The notes: generated by a model from the letters alone, not told the origin. Shown: positions 26,397 through 35,160, counted from the first letter of the stretch. The stretch: 64,000 nt of DNA from Terrimonas_A sp040509495 (GCA_040509495.1 JBEVKW010000406.1:72214-136213), one strand, 5' to 3'. Numbers and translations are program-made.

Positions 26397-27554
26397 ATGT
26401 CAACAACAGCCAAACTCCTCCTTTTCATCTTCTGCCTGCTTGCAAATAGTACATTTGCCCAAACAGCAGAAGAGGTCTTTAAAAAGGTATCATCAACGCT
26501 TGAAAAACTGACGAAGATCCGGTATGATTCATATCGTGAGATCAACAATAAACGGGACGACTACTTCGCAAAGAATTCAGGTACCAGTTACTTCGAGTAT
26601 GACCCCGCAAAAGAAGGGACACTTTCCCGGTTCCAGATGCAATCAGACAAAACTTCCCAGGTTTATAACGGAACAGAGTATTACATTCTTTTCAACAACG
26701 ACAAAACGTATGAAGGAGGAAAGCGAAAAACATCGTCATTTAGCTCTCTATCCCTGATCTACAACTCCATCACAACATTGAAAGTCGCACTGCCATTGAT
26801 CACAAGCGACTCCTCGATCCCGAAATCAGTAAAGGATACAGCAGTCGACGGCAAATCATTCAGGCTTTTAAAATTTGAATTATATAAAAAAGCCATCGAG
26901 TTCCCCGGAGGCTTTGTTTCATTCGATGCAGACGTAACACGCTACTACGAATTACTGGTTGATCCGGCTTCTAATCTACCTTATATGATCATCGACCGCA
27001 ACAGCATAATGAAAGATCAGTATCATACTAAAACCATTTTCACCAATATTGATACGAAACCGGTCGCGTCACTATCAAAGTTCTGGTTTATATCTGACTA
27101 CAAGGGATACACTTTAAAGGTCGAAGAACGGCAGCAACCGATGATCGCCCGGGGAAGCAAAGTTCCCGACTGGAAGCTGGCGATGTTAAATGGGCAACAG
27201 GCAGATACTCTTCAATCGGCATCGCTGAAAGGAAAGAAAACAGTAATGGAATTCTGGATAAAAAATTGCGGATACTGCATGCTGGCCTTTCCTGAAATGA
27301 AAGAACTCCATAAAAAATTCGGGAGCAATACAAATATCGTTTCTATTAATTCGTATGAAGAGCGCGATGACGTCAATTTTTTCTATAATCGCGAGAAGCC
27401 GCAATACAATATGGTTTACGGAGGAGAAAAGCTGGCTACGAAAGTTGGCATCTACAGTTATCCGGCCGTTATTATAACCGATGAAACGGGAACCGTCATC
27501 TATACGAGCCGGGGATTTGATAAAAAGGAAATTGAAAAAGTGCTGGAGCAGTAA
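26397..27554 (+). CDS. Periplasmic TlpA/thioredoxin-like protein with LolA-like N-domain
   Basis: 385 residues starting MSTTAKLLLFIFC with a signal peptide ending NSTFAQ. The first 235 residues form a beta-rich domain (SYFEYDPAKEGTLSRFQMQ, VYNGTEYYILFN, YYELLVDPASNLPYMII) like the outer membrane lipoprotein-sorting or DUF2092 type. The C-terminal thioredoxin domain carries FWIKNCGYCMLAFPEM with C291 and C294, and cis-proline in GIYSYPAVII. The CGYC motif differs from the CVPC and CIPC motifs of the two other TlpA proteins in this window. Upstream in-frame ATGs at 26346 and 26376 were rejected because they precede the signal peptide and the latter overlaps the promoter box. Confidence 0.85.
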   Translation: MSTTAKLLLFIFCLLANSTFAQTAEEVFKKVSSTLEKLTKIRYDSYREINNKRDDYFAKNSGTSYFEYDPAKEGTLSRFQMQSDKTSQVYNGTEYYILFNNDKTYEGGKRKTSSFSSLSLIYNSITTLKVALPLITSDSSIPKSVKDTAVDGKSFRLLKFELYKKAIEFPGGFVSFDADVTRYYELLVDPASNLPYMIIDRNSIMKDQYHTKTIFTNIDTKPVASLSKFWFISDYKGYTLKVEERQQPMIARGSKVPDWKLAMLNGQQADTLQSASLKGKKTVMEFWIKNCGYCMLAFPEMKELHKKFGSNTNIVSINSYEERDDVNFFYNREKPQYNMVYGGEKLATKVGIYSYPAVIITDETGTVIYTSRGFDKKEIEKVLEQ

Positions 27555-27595
27555 TGCCATTATAGTCGGGTCATACGACCGCTAATCGTGTTCCC

Positions 27596-27647
27596 TTCCG
27601 TCCTCTCCGCCTCCGCTAAAACTATACGGAAGGCAGAGAGGACGGAA
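27596..27647. terminator. Long hairpin between convergent genes
   Basis: TTCCGTCCTCTCCGCCTCCG (27596-27615) pairs with 27627-27647 (CGGAAGGCAGAGAGGACGGA plus A) over about 20 bp with few mismatches, followed by AATTTTATA. It is a probable terminator of the TlpA gene. Confidence 0.75.
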
Positions 27648-27713
27648 AATTTTATATACAGGCATGTGGATCGAACGCTCAGCATTGTTCAAAAAACGGA
27701 GTCATCCTGTTGC

Positions 27714-28625
27714 CTACAATTTATCCTGCGCCCGGAAAACCCAGGTTGGAGCATAATTGATCTTTTGACGAAGAAGCTGGTTTAATTGCGCGGCATGATG
27801 CTGAACATGTCTCATATTATAGAGAAGTATTTCCAGCAGTGCATAGTCCATATCGCCATACTTTTCCACCCACCTTGATCCAAGCGATTTATCCGTAATC
27901 GTCCGTATTACAAGCTTGCACTTGTTGCGCAACTGATCTGCATAACCGAGCAGCTCCGTTTTGGAGTAGAGGCGGTCAGGTAACATATCGCCGATAACAC
28001 CTTCCGGAATCGCTCCAGGATCAGCAAAAGTAAATGGTAATGGCGAAGTGAATTTCCGTGAGGGATCAGACAGGTAATAGTCGAGCATCAACAATGCATG
28101 GTAAGCATTGTAAAAAAAACGTGTATCCGGATTGTCTTTATCTTCCGGCCACAACGTGATCGCATTTTTCACCATATCAATGGACGCACCGAACTGTGAC
28201 CAGAGAAAGTCTTTAACATGATCTACGGTTGTATTTGCATACGTATGAATCCAGTCTTTGATCGTTGAAAGGAATGCAGCGTGTCCCGGCAGTTCATTCA
28301 GCGGCACTTCAGTATCGGCCACCTTATACTCGATATCAAATTGGGGGAGATACTCGCTGGGGGATTTCCCGGTTTCATTAACCTGCAGTAGGATCTTCTT
28401 TCTCTTTACATCCTTCCATACTGTAATCTGAAACTCTCTTTCAAACGCCAGACACATTTCTGCACCTATCTGTTCAAATGAATATTCACGCGATCCGGCA
28501 ACCTTTGTCATCATCGTTTTCACGTCAATCTTACCCGGATCATTACCCTGACTAACTTCCGTCTTTGACATCGGATCACCTTCTCCGGGAACAGGCTTCT
28601 CCCCTGATTTTTTACGCTGGTTCAT
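27714..28625 (-). CDS. DinB-like protein with an extra N-terminal domain
   Basis: 303 residues from MNQRKKSGEK; longer starts at 28682 or 28688 are possible but encode a hydrophobic stretch that does not look like a signal peptide. Residues about 40-120 hold an unrecognised alpha/beta region (YSFEQIGAEMCLAFEREFQITVW). From about residue 130 the chain resembles the DinB_2 bundle: WIHTYANTTVDHVKDFL, a central YNAYHALLMLDYYL, and the C-terminal LLYNMRHVQHHAAQLNQLL with the HVQHHAAQ histidines, ending PTWV. A metal-binding role is likely from the histidines. The function of the fusion is unknown. Confidence 0.75.
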   Translation of the reverse strand: MNQRKKSGEKPVPGEGDPMSKTEVSQGNDPGKIDVKTMMTKVAGSREYSFEQIGAEMCLAFEREFQITVWKDVKRKKILLQVNETGKSPSEYLPQFDIEYKVADTEVPLNELPGHAAFLSTIKDWIHTYANTTVDHVKDFLWSQFGASIDMVKNAITLWPEDKDNPDTRFFYNAYHALLMLDYYLSDPSRKFTSPLPFTFADPGAIPEGVIGDMLPDRLYSKTELLGYADQLRNKCKLVIRTITDKSLGSRWVEKYGDMDYALLEILLYNMRHVQHHAAQLNQLLRQKINYAPTWVFRAQDKL

Positions 28626-28821
28626 AAAAGAATAATTAACAATACAGGCGATGACGCCCGGAATTTTTGCAACAATCCACATAAACAAATGAAGATAACG
28701 CGTTCTATTTACGCATCTACACTCCCATTACGGGTACTCATACACTGATTTTCCGGCATCATCTGGTTTCCAAAATCCCATTCCTGATTTTTGGTATCTT
28801 AGTTCTACTGAATTTACTTAA

Positions 28822-29220
28822 ATGAACAAAGACATCAAAAAATATAATGACGAGCAGGAACCCGATGATGCAGCAATATGCAATGCCCTGGCAAAGGAAA
28901 TAGATAAGCATTTACCGGAAGCTGAAAGTAAGATCTGGCATCGTCATCCGGTTTGGTTCCTGGAGGGAAATCCCGTAGCGGGTTACAGCAAATTGAAGGG
29001 AAGTGTTCGTTTACTATTCTGGAGCGGACAATCTTTTGATGAACCGGGCTTAAAACAGGAAGGAACTTTCAAAGCAGCAGAAGCAAGATATACCTCGAAG
29101 AAAGAGATCGATAAGGAAGACCTTGCCCGTTGGCTGCAGAAAGCAAAAACAATTCAATGGGATTATAAAAATATTGTCAAAAGGAAAGGCAGGCTGGAAA
29201 AACTCGTATGGCCTGAATAA
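28822..29220 (+). CDS. DUF1801-family protein
   Basis: 132 residues. The DUF1801 (YdhG-like) fold is visible as IWHRHPVWFLEGNPVAGYSKLKGSVRLLFW and SGQSFDEPG, with a C-terminal helical KEDLARWLQKAKTIQWDYKNI. The family is cytoplasmic and of unknown biochemical role; structures show an iron-homeostasis-like alpha/beta fold. The gene is a single unit ahead of a converging AAA-like gene. A second family member with a lysine-rich tail lies at 54847-55329. Confidence 0.85.
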   Translation: MNKDIKKYNDEQEPDDAAICNALAKEIDKHLPEAESKIWHRHPVWFLEGNPVAGYSKLKGSVRLLFWSGQSFDEPGLKQEGTFKAAEARYTSKKEIDKEDLARWLQKAKTIQWDYKNIVKRKGRLEKLVWPE

Positions 29221-29304
29221 CGGCGCAAGCCGTCGGATATCGCCAGGCAAGATAAACGTATGACCTTGTCTTGCGAGAAGAGTTAACCCCACCGGGAACG
29301 GTAG

Positions 29305-29853
29305 CTAGCTTTGCTCAAGGTTGACCACAAATCGCAACCGTCTTAAAAAAGCGGTATCGATATTGGCTCTGCTTCTCGTGTTCACGACAACAATCCCTCC
29401 GAACTCCTCCAACTTTTTTAAGAAGGCATTGATCTCAATATTTGCATACCGGTCATGAGCATCTTTCACTGCTGTTCTTTTCCCAAATAATGCATCTGCT
29501 TCATCAAAATACACTACGGCCTTACTGGGATCCGCCGCGCTGAATAATTTTCCCAGGTTCTTTTCCACTTCAGCTACATGACCGGAAATAATTCCGGAGA
29601 GATCCACCCGCAGCAGATTTAACCCGGCTTCCTTTGCGATCGATTCGGCAGCAAATAATGAACGCTGCTGGTCTTTTCCCTCCAGTAATATCAGGTTCTC
29701 CTTTGTGTTGAATGCGGCATTTTTGTTTTGACGCAGTTGCTCTAATACCGGTAGCAATTGTTCTTTGCTTAACTTCTTTTCTGGAAGATCATTCGGATCG
29801 GAATTTTCCATCCTGATCTTTTTACCGGGCGCGGCTTTACGTATTGACTTCAT
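29305..29853 (-). CDS. Short degenerate AAA-family ATPase-like protein
   Basis: 182 residues. From residue 55 it follows the core AAA fold: LILLEGKDQQRSLFAAESIAKEA at the P-loop place, an LLRVDLSGIISGHVAEVEKNL segment, an intact Walker B AVVYFDEADALFGKR, a sensor-1-like IVVVNTRSRANID and FLRRLRFVVNLEQ as the arginine-finger region. The Walker A GxxxxGK[ST] is absent (GKDQQRS instead), and no lid or sensor-2 domain follows. The protein is much shorter than normal AAA ATPases and may bind but not hydrolyse ATP, or be a remnant of a longer gene such as those in T6SS-like or phage-tail-like loci. No such genes adjoin it here. Confidence 0.75.
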   Translation of the reverse strand: MKSIRKAAPGKKIRMENSDPNDLPEKKLSKEQLLPVLEQLRQNKNAAFNTKENLILLEGKDQQRSLFAAESIAKEAGLNLLRVDLSGIISGHVAEVEKNLGKLFSAADPSKAVVYFDEADALFGKRTAVKDAHDRYANIEINAFLKKLEEFGGIVVVNTRSRANIDTAFLRRLRFVVNLEQS

Positions 29854-29951
29854 ACGGCGATCTTTTCCTGAAAATACAAAAAGCCCGAATCAATCTTTCT
29901 GGTCGGACGATAAAATGTGAAACAGCCAAGGCGGTAACACATGGCGTTGCG

Positions 29952-29995
29952 CCAGGGGCGACCGTATTTGATAAGAATGATTTTTCGCCGCCTGG
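29952..29995. terminator. Hairpin downstream of the dioxygenase gene
   Basis: CCAGGGGCGA (29952-29961) pairs with TCGCCGCCTGG (29985-29995) with one bulged G. It lies between the dioxygenase stop and the next gene; no T-run, so termination is uncertain. Confidence 0.35.
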
Positions 29996-30059
29996 GCGAA
30001 GACTAAAAATCCGGAAATGGTTGTTACACCGATCTTCCGGACTTACGCTGCGGTTTCTC

Positions 30060-30842
30060 TCACTTTCTTAACGCCAGTTGGATCGCCTTCTCTACAGGAA
30101 AAAGCATTCCTTTTTGCTCATCAATATTTAATTCATTTTTCAATAACAGCGGCGGCTGCGCCATAAATTTTGGCTGTTCGCCATAATGCGCCTGTGCCGC
30201 GTGAACAATAAACGGATGGCACAGGTAGACCGTTCCAGCTTTCCCGACAGCGAACGTTTTCTTATGCCCTGAAAGCGCATCGAGTTGTTGTGCGAGTTCT
30301 AAAAATGAAAGTCCATCCGGACCTTTATCGGCGAGCAGTCTTGCAACATCAAAATGCGAACCCTCATAGATAACGGTCGGCGCATCCTGTTCAGCCACGT
30401 CAGTGTAAAGAACAAGCATCAGCAATGCCCTGCCTTTTGAGTGCAGATTGATACGCCATTCAAAATAGTTGGATAAGTCGGTCCCGGGAAATCCCGCATC
30501 AACATGCTTCCCGGTATCTGGTGGCATTTTAGCCGATGGAAATCTGACCGGGAATGTACCTACCGAACGGCAGGGAAGCCATTTGCCTTTTCCCACTAAC
30601 TCATCAAACATCTGATGTAAATAGTCTCCATTTACTGATCGAACAAACGGGTCACTGTTATACATACCTAAACGGATCACGGGTTCAGTCCATGTTCCAG
30701 CATCATTACGATCAAAAGGTATGTCTGCCCATAAAATATCCAATACAGCATTTGCATCTTCCGCGGAAAATGCATTTTCTATTTTCAAAAATCCTTTCCG
30801 GATAAAATCATCTTTCTGTTGATCGCTTAATATTCCACTCAT
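30060..30842 (-). CDS. Phytanoyl-CoA dioxygenase (PhyH) family protein
   Basis: 260 residues starting MSGILSDQQKDDFIRKGFLKI, the usual PhyH opening. The Fe(II) and 2-oxoglutarate site is seen as the H-x-D pair in GKHVDAGFPG and the distal His in CHPFIVHAAQ, with supporting strands RALLMLVLYTDV and PTVIYEGSHFDV. It should hydroxylate a small molecule in the cytoplasm; the substrate is unknown. The ATG at 30842 is preferred to one 63 bp further upstream because the family begins here. Upstream lies a nested inverted repeat (TCACGC ... GCGTGA, 30902-30934) and then the repeat element R2. Confidence 0.88.
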   Translation of the reverse strand: MSGILSDQQKDDFIRKGFLKIENAFSAEDANAVLDILWADIPFDRNDAGTWTEPVIRLGMYNSDPFVRSVNGDYLHQMFDELVGKGKWLPCRSVGTFPVRFPSAKMPPDTGKHVDAGFPGTDLSNYFEWRINLHSKGRALLMLVLYTDVAEQDAPTVIYEGSHFDVARLLADKGPDGLSFLELAQQLDALSGHKKTFAVGKAGTVYLCHPFIVHAAQAHYGEQPKFMAQPPLLLKNELNIDEQKGMLFPVEKAIQLALRK

Positions 30843-31015
30843 AAAAACTGTTTTGCGCAGAAAATCAATATCTGCCTGTGGTAAAGAATAGACATGAGAA
30901 GTCACGCCGTAATGGCGTTAGCGCAATTGCGTGAAGGAGAATATTAAAGCATTGGAGTCATCTGCATGGCACAAAAATAGTTAAATCTGCTGAGTACATT
31001 CATGTCATGTCATGG

Positions 31016-31223
31016 CCGATGGCCGATGGCCGATGACCGATGGCCGATGACCGATGGCCGATGGCCGATGGCCGATGACCGATGGCCGATGGCCGATGGC
31101 AGAAATACAAATACCTATCAGTGGTAATAACTTATACCCGTAAGCAGCAATCGCTTCAATCTAAATGCGGCACTCGGCCAACGGCCATCGGTCATCGGCC
31201 ATCGGCCCTCGGCCATCGGTCAT
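31016..31223. repeat. Heptanucleotide repeat element R2
   Basis: Left array 31016-31099 has twelve heptamers CCGATGG or CCGATGA. Right array 31175-31223 has seven heptamers of the inverted form (CGGCCAA, CGGCCAT, CGGTCAT, one CGGCCCT). The 75-bp centre ends in a 42-bp segment that matches R1 at about 36 of 42 positions, including TATACCCGT and CGGCACTCGGCC. The last heptamer supplies the TGA stop of the esterase gene at 31220. With the 30843-31015 stretch this explains the apparent long intergenic gap. Confidence 0.9.
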
Positions 31224-32704
31224 CTGAAGGAGCGTATCAAAATCTCCATTTCTTCGTTTATTTCCCGGATCAGAGAATCACTTCGCAAATTAAAGTGTGT
31301 GCCGCCTTTGATTATCCGGGGATAGATCGACAGGCCGAACGCTTTTGTTTTCCGGTCGAACGCTTCAACTGCATCATTCAACAAAAAATTATCTGCGTCG
31401 CCTGCATATATCTTAACAGGCCCGATCATCTTTTTTTTCAAGTCGTCTGCATGCTTTTGTACATACAGGGCAAGGTCATAAGGCTTCCAGCTTTGTGCTA
31501 CACGGAAGTTAATTTTACCATTCCGGTCATAAAGTTGAGCGGGCTTTCCGTATTTGTCCGGCAATCCAAACTCGGCCTCAAAAGATTGTTGCTGCCCTCC
31601 CTCTCCATCAAAAGATTCTTTGATAGCTCCCTCACGGATGGTTGAAAGGAATTTTCCTTCCGTTAAATAAATTCCCCGTTCTTTTCCCTTCTCATCAATA
31701 AAGGCATTCTTATCGTTATAGATATTGATACCGGTGAAGTTTGAAAAGTCTATTGGGTCAGGAGCTGTGATCCACGCACCACCGATCTTTGCAGGAAAAT
31801 GAAGGGCGATCCACAACGCGCCATAACCCCCGCTGCTTTGCCCCTGGATAAATGTCAATCGAGGATCAGCACTCACGCGATAGGTGCGTTGAATATACGG
31901 CATCAGTTCTTCGATCAGCGCCGTTCCCCACGGACCATTCACTCTTGAGTCTACATATGCATGCAAACCGTATGGAGTTTGATTTTCGGGATTGAGAAAT
32001 ACGAAGATCTTTTCACTTCCCATACCCGCCCCATACAATTTACGGGAGCGCGCTACGGCCGCCTGGTGATGGTTTCCTCCCCATCCGGGAATAACATATA
32101 CTACAGGGAACTCCCGCTTCGGATCAGTGAAATAAGACGGAGGAAGAAAAACACCTGCTTTATGAAATACATCCATTTTTCTGAAGGCAGATAGCTTTGT
32201 TGAAAGCAATACAACCTCCTTCGTGGAATCTGTAACCTGAAATGGCCTCTCCTGGAAAACATTGCTCAGGATCAGCATTCCCTTCACCAAAGAGTCTGAC
32301 ACCTGCATGATCATTTCCTTCCTGGTATATAGATTGCCGGGCGCAGCATTACCTCTTTCACGGGTATTGGTGTCCAGTATGGCGATCATCTTATAGTAGC
32401 CGGGCTTTACATCCGCCATGTTCAGGTATTGGGCATGAGCTTTATTGTCAAAGAACTTTCGCTCACCGGCTTTCCAGTCTTTAACGTTAATGGAAAAGGC
32501 CGGTTCGTTAAGGGAATGCTCGCCACCAAAGCCACGGGATGTATCCTTTTGCGTATATAACCTCAGCACACCTGTATAAGGGCCTTTAAGAGAAGAGTCC
32601 AGCGTCACAGACAGATCATAGCTTCTGCCTTTTGCATTCACTGTTGCCTTCTGTGCAGACGCGTTCATTGTGATCAGCACGAGCAACAACACGATCATTT
32701 TCAT
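31220..32704 (-). CDS. Secreted alpha/beta hydrolase, esterase D-like
   Basis: 494 residues with a signal peptide (MKMIVLLLVLITMNASAQ). An N-terminal beta domain of about 150 residues (YDLSVTLDSSLKGPYTGVLRLY) precedes a C-terminal alpha/beta hydrolase with FPVVYVIPGWGG, the nucleophile elbow GQSSGGYGALW, an Asp in IYAGDADNFLL and a His in IKGGTHFNLR. This build is shared by secreted carbohydrate or xenobiotic esterases; the substrate is unknown. The stop codon is the TGA within the first heptamer of R2, so the coding sequence ends exactly at the element. Single-gene unit as far as can be seen. Confidence 0.85.
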   Translation of the reverse strand: MKMIVLLLVLITMNASAQKATVNAKGRSYDLSVTLDSSLKGPYTGVLRLYTQKDTSRGFGGEHSLNEPAFSINVKDWKAGERKFFDNKAHAQYLNMADVKPGYYKMIAILDTNTRERGNAAPGNLYTRKEMIMQVSDSLVKGMLILSNVFQERPFQVTDSTKEVVLLSTKLSAFRKMDVFHKAGVFLPPSYFTDPKREFPVVYVIPGWGGNHHQAAVARSRKLYGAGMGSEKIFVFLNPENQTPYGLHAYVDSRVNGPWGTALIEELMPYIQRTYRVSADPRLTFIQGQSSGGYGALWIALHFPAKIGGAWITAPDPIDFSNFTGINIYNDKNAFIDEKGKERGIYLTEGKFLSTIREGAIKESFDGEGGQQQSFEAEFGLPDKYGKPAQLYDRNGKINFRVAQSWKPYDLALYVQKHADDLKKKMIGPVKIYAGDADNFLLNDAVEAFDRKTKAFGLSIYPRIIKGGTHFNLRSDSLIREINEEMEILIRSFR

Positions 32705-32827
32705 ACTGCATATTTGTACAATTCTATGAAAACGTACCTTCTTTTACAGGCAAACTGGCCGATCCGTCAATTTTCTGTAATGAAACCGCCATTCCGGATG
32801 ATCAATTTCGGCGCTGCAGGAAAACGA

Positions 32828-33268
32828 TCACAAGGCCTGGCGATCACGCTGTATACTCCACCGGTAGTAAGGAATGTTGGCGAGCAGCCAGGATGCGGCA
32901 CTGCAAACAAAAACGGAGTAACTGAATGGAGCTCTGTATCCGGCAAAAAGTAACATACTTACCGCAAAGGCAAGTGTCAACAGGGCACTGCCCAGGGCCG
33001 CGAGCCGGGTCTTAAATCCGATGATCAGGGCGATGCCGAACACTAACTCCAACACCGTTGCAACAGCCCCGACGATCTGGGCGGCTGACAGATCCAGGTA
33101 AGGCATTAACGTATGCGTATAGGCCGTGAAATTATTCCAGTTACCCCATGCGTTGCCGTTTTCACCCTGAAGGCCCAGCCAGCCCAGCCGATCCATTACG
33201 GGAAAGATGAATCCAAGGCCTAACGCAAGCCGTAAGAGCATCTGTGGTATATCAAAAATGCTTTTCAT
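32828..33268 (-). CDS. DoxX-family membrane protein
   Basis: 146 residues with four transmembrane helices (LLRLALGLGFIFPVMDRL, IVGAVATVLELVFGIALIIGF, LGSALLTLAFAVSMLLF, SVFVCSAASWLLA). The ELVFGIALIIGFKTRLAALGS segment is the family signature. DoxX proteins act in redox or electron transfer in the inner membrane; the precise partner is unknown. A related but distinct DoxX-like protein is encoded at 55370. No convincing operon partner adjoins it. Confidence 0.85.
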   Translation of the reverse strand: MKSIFDIPQMLLRLALGLGFIFPVMDRLGWLGLQGENGNAWGNWNNFTAYTHTLMPYLDLSAAQIVGAVATVLELVFGIALIIGFKTRLAALGSALLTLAFAVSMLLFAGYRAPFSYSVFVCSAASWLLANIPYYRWSIQRDRQAL

Positions 33269-33412
33269 TTACTGAATTATGAAGATCATACGCGGAAGGT
33301 CGAATCATTCGTCAACACATCATCGCAGTTCGCTATCCTTTATCCGCAGTACCGATGACATTTATCAACGAACTCATTCCTGTGTTTATCCCGCATGATA
33401 ACTGAATAAAAA

Positions 33413-33439
33413 ATGGTTGCTTCTGCCCGAAGCAACCAT
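33413..33439 (-). terminator. Terminator of the YCII gene
   Basis: ATGGTTGCTTC and GAAGCAACCAT form a perfect 11-bp stem with a 5-nt loop. On the minus strand it is followed by a TTTTTATTC tract. It lies 8 bp past the YCII stop. Confidence 0.9.
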
Positions 33440-33446
33440 TAACCGG

Positions 33447-33803
33447 TCAGGCGGCGGGAACAGCCAGCCTCACTTCTACGATCGCTCCGTATTGAATGAT
33501 CGGGCAGCCTTTTGCCAGTTCAACCGCTTCGTCATAGTCATTTGCACGGATAAGGAACAACCCACCGATCGATAATTTATCTTCCGCAAACGGTCCGGAA
33601 CTGATATGGTTTTTGGTTTTACCGTGAGTAATGACCCTGCCGTCAGCATCCCAGCGTTTGGGGGGTGCCACCAGCCTTTCTTTCGCAGCTATACTTCCGA
33701 TCCAGTCTTTATAAGGCTGCATGGCTGATTGCATTTGCGCTGCGGTCGGAACGGGATTTTTACTTGTGAGATCCCTGTGGATCACTAAAAGAAATTCTTG
33801 CAT
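33447..33803 (-). CDS. YCII-related protein
   Basis: 118 residues with the YCII/DGPF fold: an N-terminal EFLLVIHRDL strand, SSGPFAEDKLSIGGLFLIRANDYDEAVELAKGCP and the terminal VEVRL. The GPFAE...GGLFLIRA block is the family signature. Members are often encoded near ECF sigma factors and are thought to bind or transform small molecules, but no activity is established for this subgroup. A strong terminator follows, and a small ORF (33840-34031) lies just upstream on the same strand. Confidence 0.88.
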   Translation of the reverse strand: MQEFLLVIHRDLTSKNPVPTAAQMQSAMQPYKDWIGSIAAKERLVAPPKRWDADGRVITHGKTKNHISSGPFAEDKLSIGGLFLIRANDYDEAVELAKGCPIIQYGAIVEVRLAVPAA

Positions 33804-33839
33804 GTCAATTTGATTTTAAGTTTTAAGAAAATGTTGAGA

Positions 33840-34031
33840 TCACTCAGGAGAGTCCGTCTCCCCGGAGTTAAACAGGAGTGGTTGCTCCGTCATTCGCAGA
33901 TTTTCATCGAGGTATTCACTTCCTTCACTTTTATCATGAAGATCGGGTTGATAATAGTCAAGCGAAGGCGTATATTCTTTATCGCGCCCGGCCGTATTCG
34001 GATCAATATCGTTACTGATAAATTTGCTCAT
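33840..34031 (-). CDS. Small acidic hypothetical protein
   Basis: 63 residues starting MSKFISNDIDPNTAG. The composition is acidic and Ser/Asp/Glu-rich with no membrane segment or recognisable family (KSEGSEYLDENLRMTEQ). It is on the same strand as, and between, the bestrophin and YCII genes, 31 bp from the bestrophin stop. It could be a co-transcribed partner. Reality of the gene is probable from its frame and tight spacing but not proven. Confidence 0.45.
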   Translation of the reverse strand: MSKFISNDIDPNTAGRDKEYTPSLDYYQPDLHDKSEGSEYLDENLRMTEQPLLFNSGETDSPE

Positions 34032-34062
34032 GGTTGATTGGTTGATTTATAAAAAATATTGT

Positions 34063-35070
34063 TTAAACCAGTATGTTATTTTCAGGCTGCATTTGTGCGG
34101 GCACATCCTTCTCCTCTAAAAATTCCAGCAGTTCTATCTCGATCATTCTTGAGATCTGCGAGATAGGCACATCATTCGCACCACCTTCAAATGGATTTTC
34201 AGTACTCTCTCCTACCTGTTCCAGCGACACGTACATCCAGGAGATGATGATACTGAACGGGATCACCAGCCATACCATGTAGCCATTCATCAATCCATCT
34301 GCCACGCTATTCAACTCATCAAATTCTTTCAGCATGCCATAAGGAAGCAGAAAGCAAAATAATCGCACGAAAAAAGTATTGATGATCGAATATTGCCTTG
34401 GATAGGGCGTATCTTTTATGCGCTCACTCCGCCCCTGCAAGGCAAACAGGTCCTTGACTGATTTTTCCAGTTCCATGTATTTACTTATAGATGCGGGCTC
34501 CTCTCTGAATATTGCCGTGATCATTTTGCTTTGCATGCCCAGGATCTGCGTGGCAGGATTGCTTTTGGCCAACACCAGTTTTGCTTCGCCGGGTTCGAGA
34601 TACTTCAGGATCTCGTCTTCCATAAAAGTTTCCCATTCGGGAACACGATAAGACGATTGATATTCTATGTTATGTTTGTAATCCGTCGTTTCCCAGATCC
34701 TTGCTTCCCGCATATGGAAGCGCAATGCCGTGAGCCATGCGAGATGTCTTTTGATCAGTTTTCTCCCGGCAGCCTGGTCTTCTATAAAATCCCTGCACAT
34801 AATGGCCCAACCCCTGCTGTTCGTTAATATCGCCGCCCATACCTGGTGCGCTTCCTGCGTACGGTTATAGGTCTGCGTATTTTTAAAACCAACAATAAAT
34901 GCCGTGGCCGTTCCTAATAAAGCCACTACCGTCCAGGGAATGCTCACCCATTTCCATCCTGTTACTTCATAAATTATTACGGGAACTACACCCAGTATTA
35001 TCAATTGATACGTTCTTCTCCTGGTCCAGATAATGAATTCTTTCAGCTTATAAGAACGGCCTACGTGCAT
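34063..35070 (-). CDS. Bestrophin-family channel protein
   Basis: 335 residues starting MHVGRSYKLKEFIIWTRRR, which is the standard bestrophin (PF01062, YneE-type) beginning. Transmembrane segments are at about 25-60 and 220-265 (FFVRLFCFLLPYGML, LVIPFSIIISWMYVSLEQVG). The C-terminal ENPFEGGANDVPISQISR helix is the conserved bestrophin pore-side motif. Members form pentameric ion channels, often conducting cations in bacteria, in the inner membrane. A TTG at 35121 would add 17 residues that do not match the family. It may be co-transcribed with the small gene 33840-34031. Confidence 0.9.
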   Translation of the reverse strand: MHVGRSYKLKEFIIWTRRRTYQLIILGVVPVIIYEVTGWKWVSIPWTVVALLGTATAFIVGFKNTQTYNRTQEAHQVWAAILTNSRGWAIMCRDFIEDQAAGRKLIKRHLAWLTALRFHMREARIWETTDYKHNIEYQSSYRVPEWETFMEDEILKYLEPGEAKLVLAKSNPATQILGMQSKMITAIFREEPASISKYMELEKSVKDLFALQGRSERIKDTPYPRQYSIINTFFVRLFCFLLPYGMLKEFDELNSVADGLMNGYMVWLVIPFSIIISWMYVSLEQVGESTENPFEGGANDVPISQISRMIEIELLEFLEEKDVPAQMQPENNILV

Positions 35071-35160
35071 TACAGATGATTTATATTGTCCTGGTTGATG
35101 GTACAGTGATTCGTTCTGCAACAGTGGGCTTCAGGCACCGTTGCAGCGTCTTTACCGTCA

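Noticed and set aside
31016..31223. CRISPR array
   Set aside because: The repeat unit is 7 bp without unique spacers between units, and no cas gene is near.
32714..32953. Plus-strand 79-residue frame
   Set aside because: Mostly the complement of the DoxX gene and its flank; low-complexity composition without family support.
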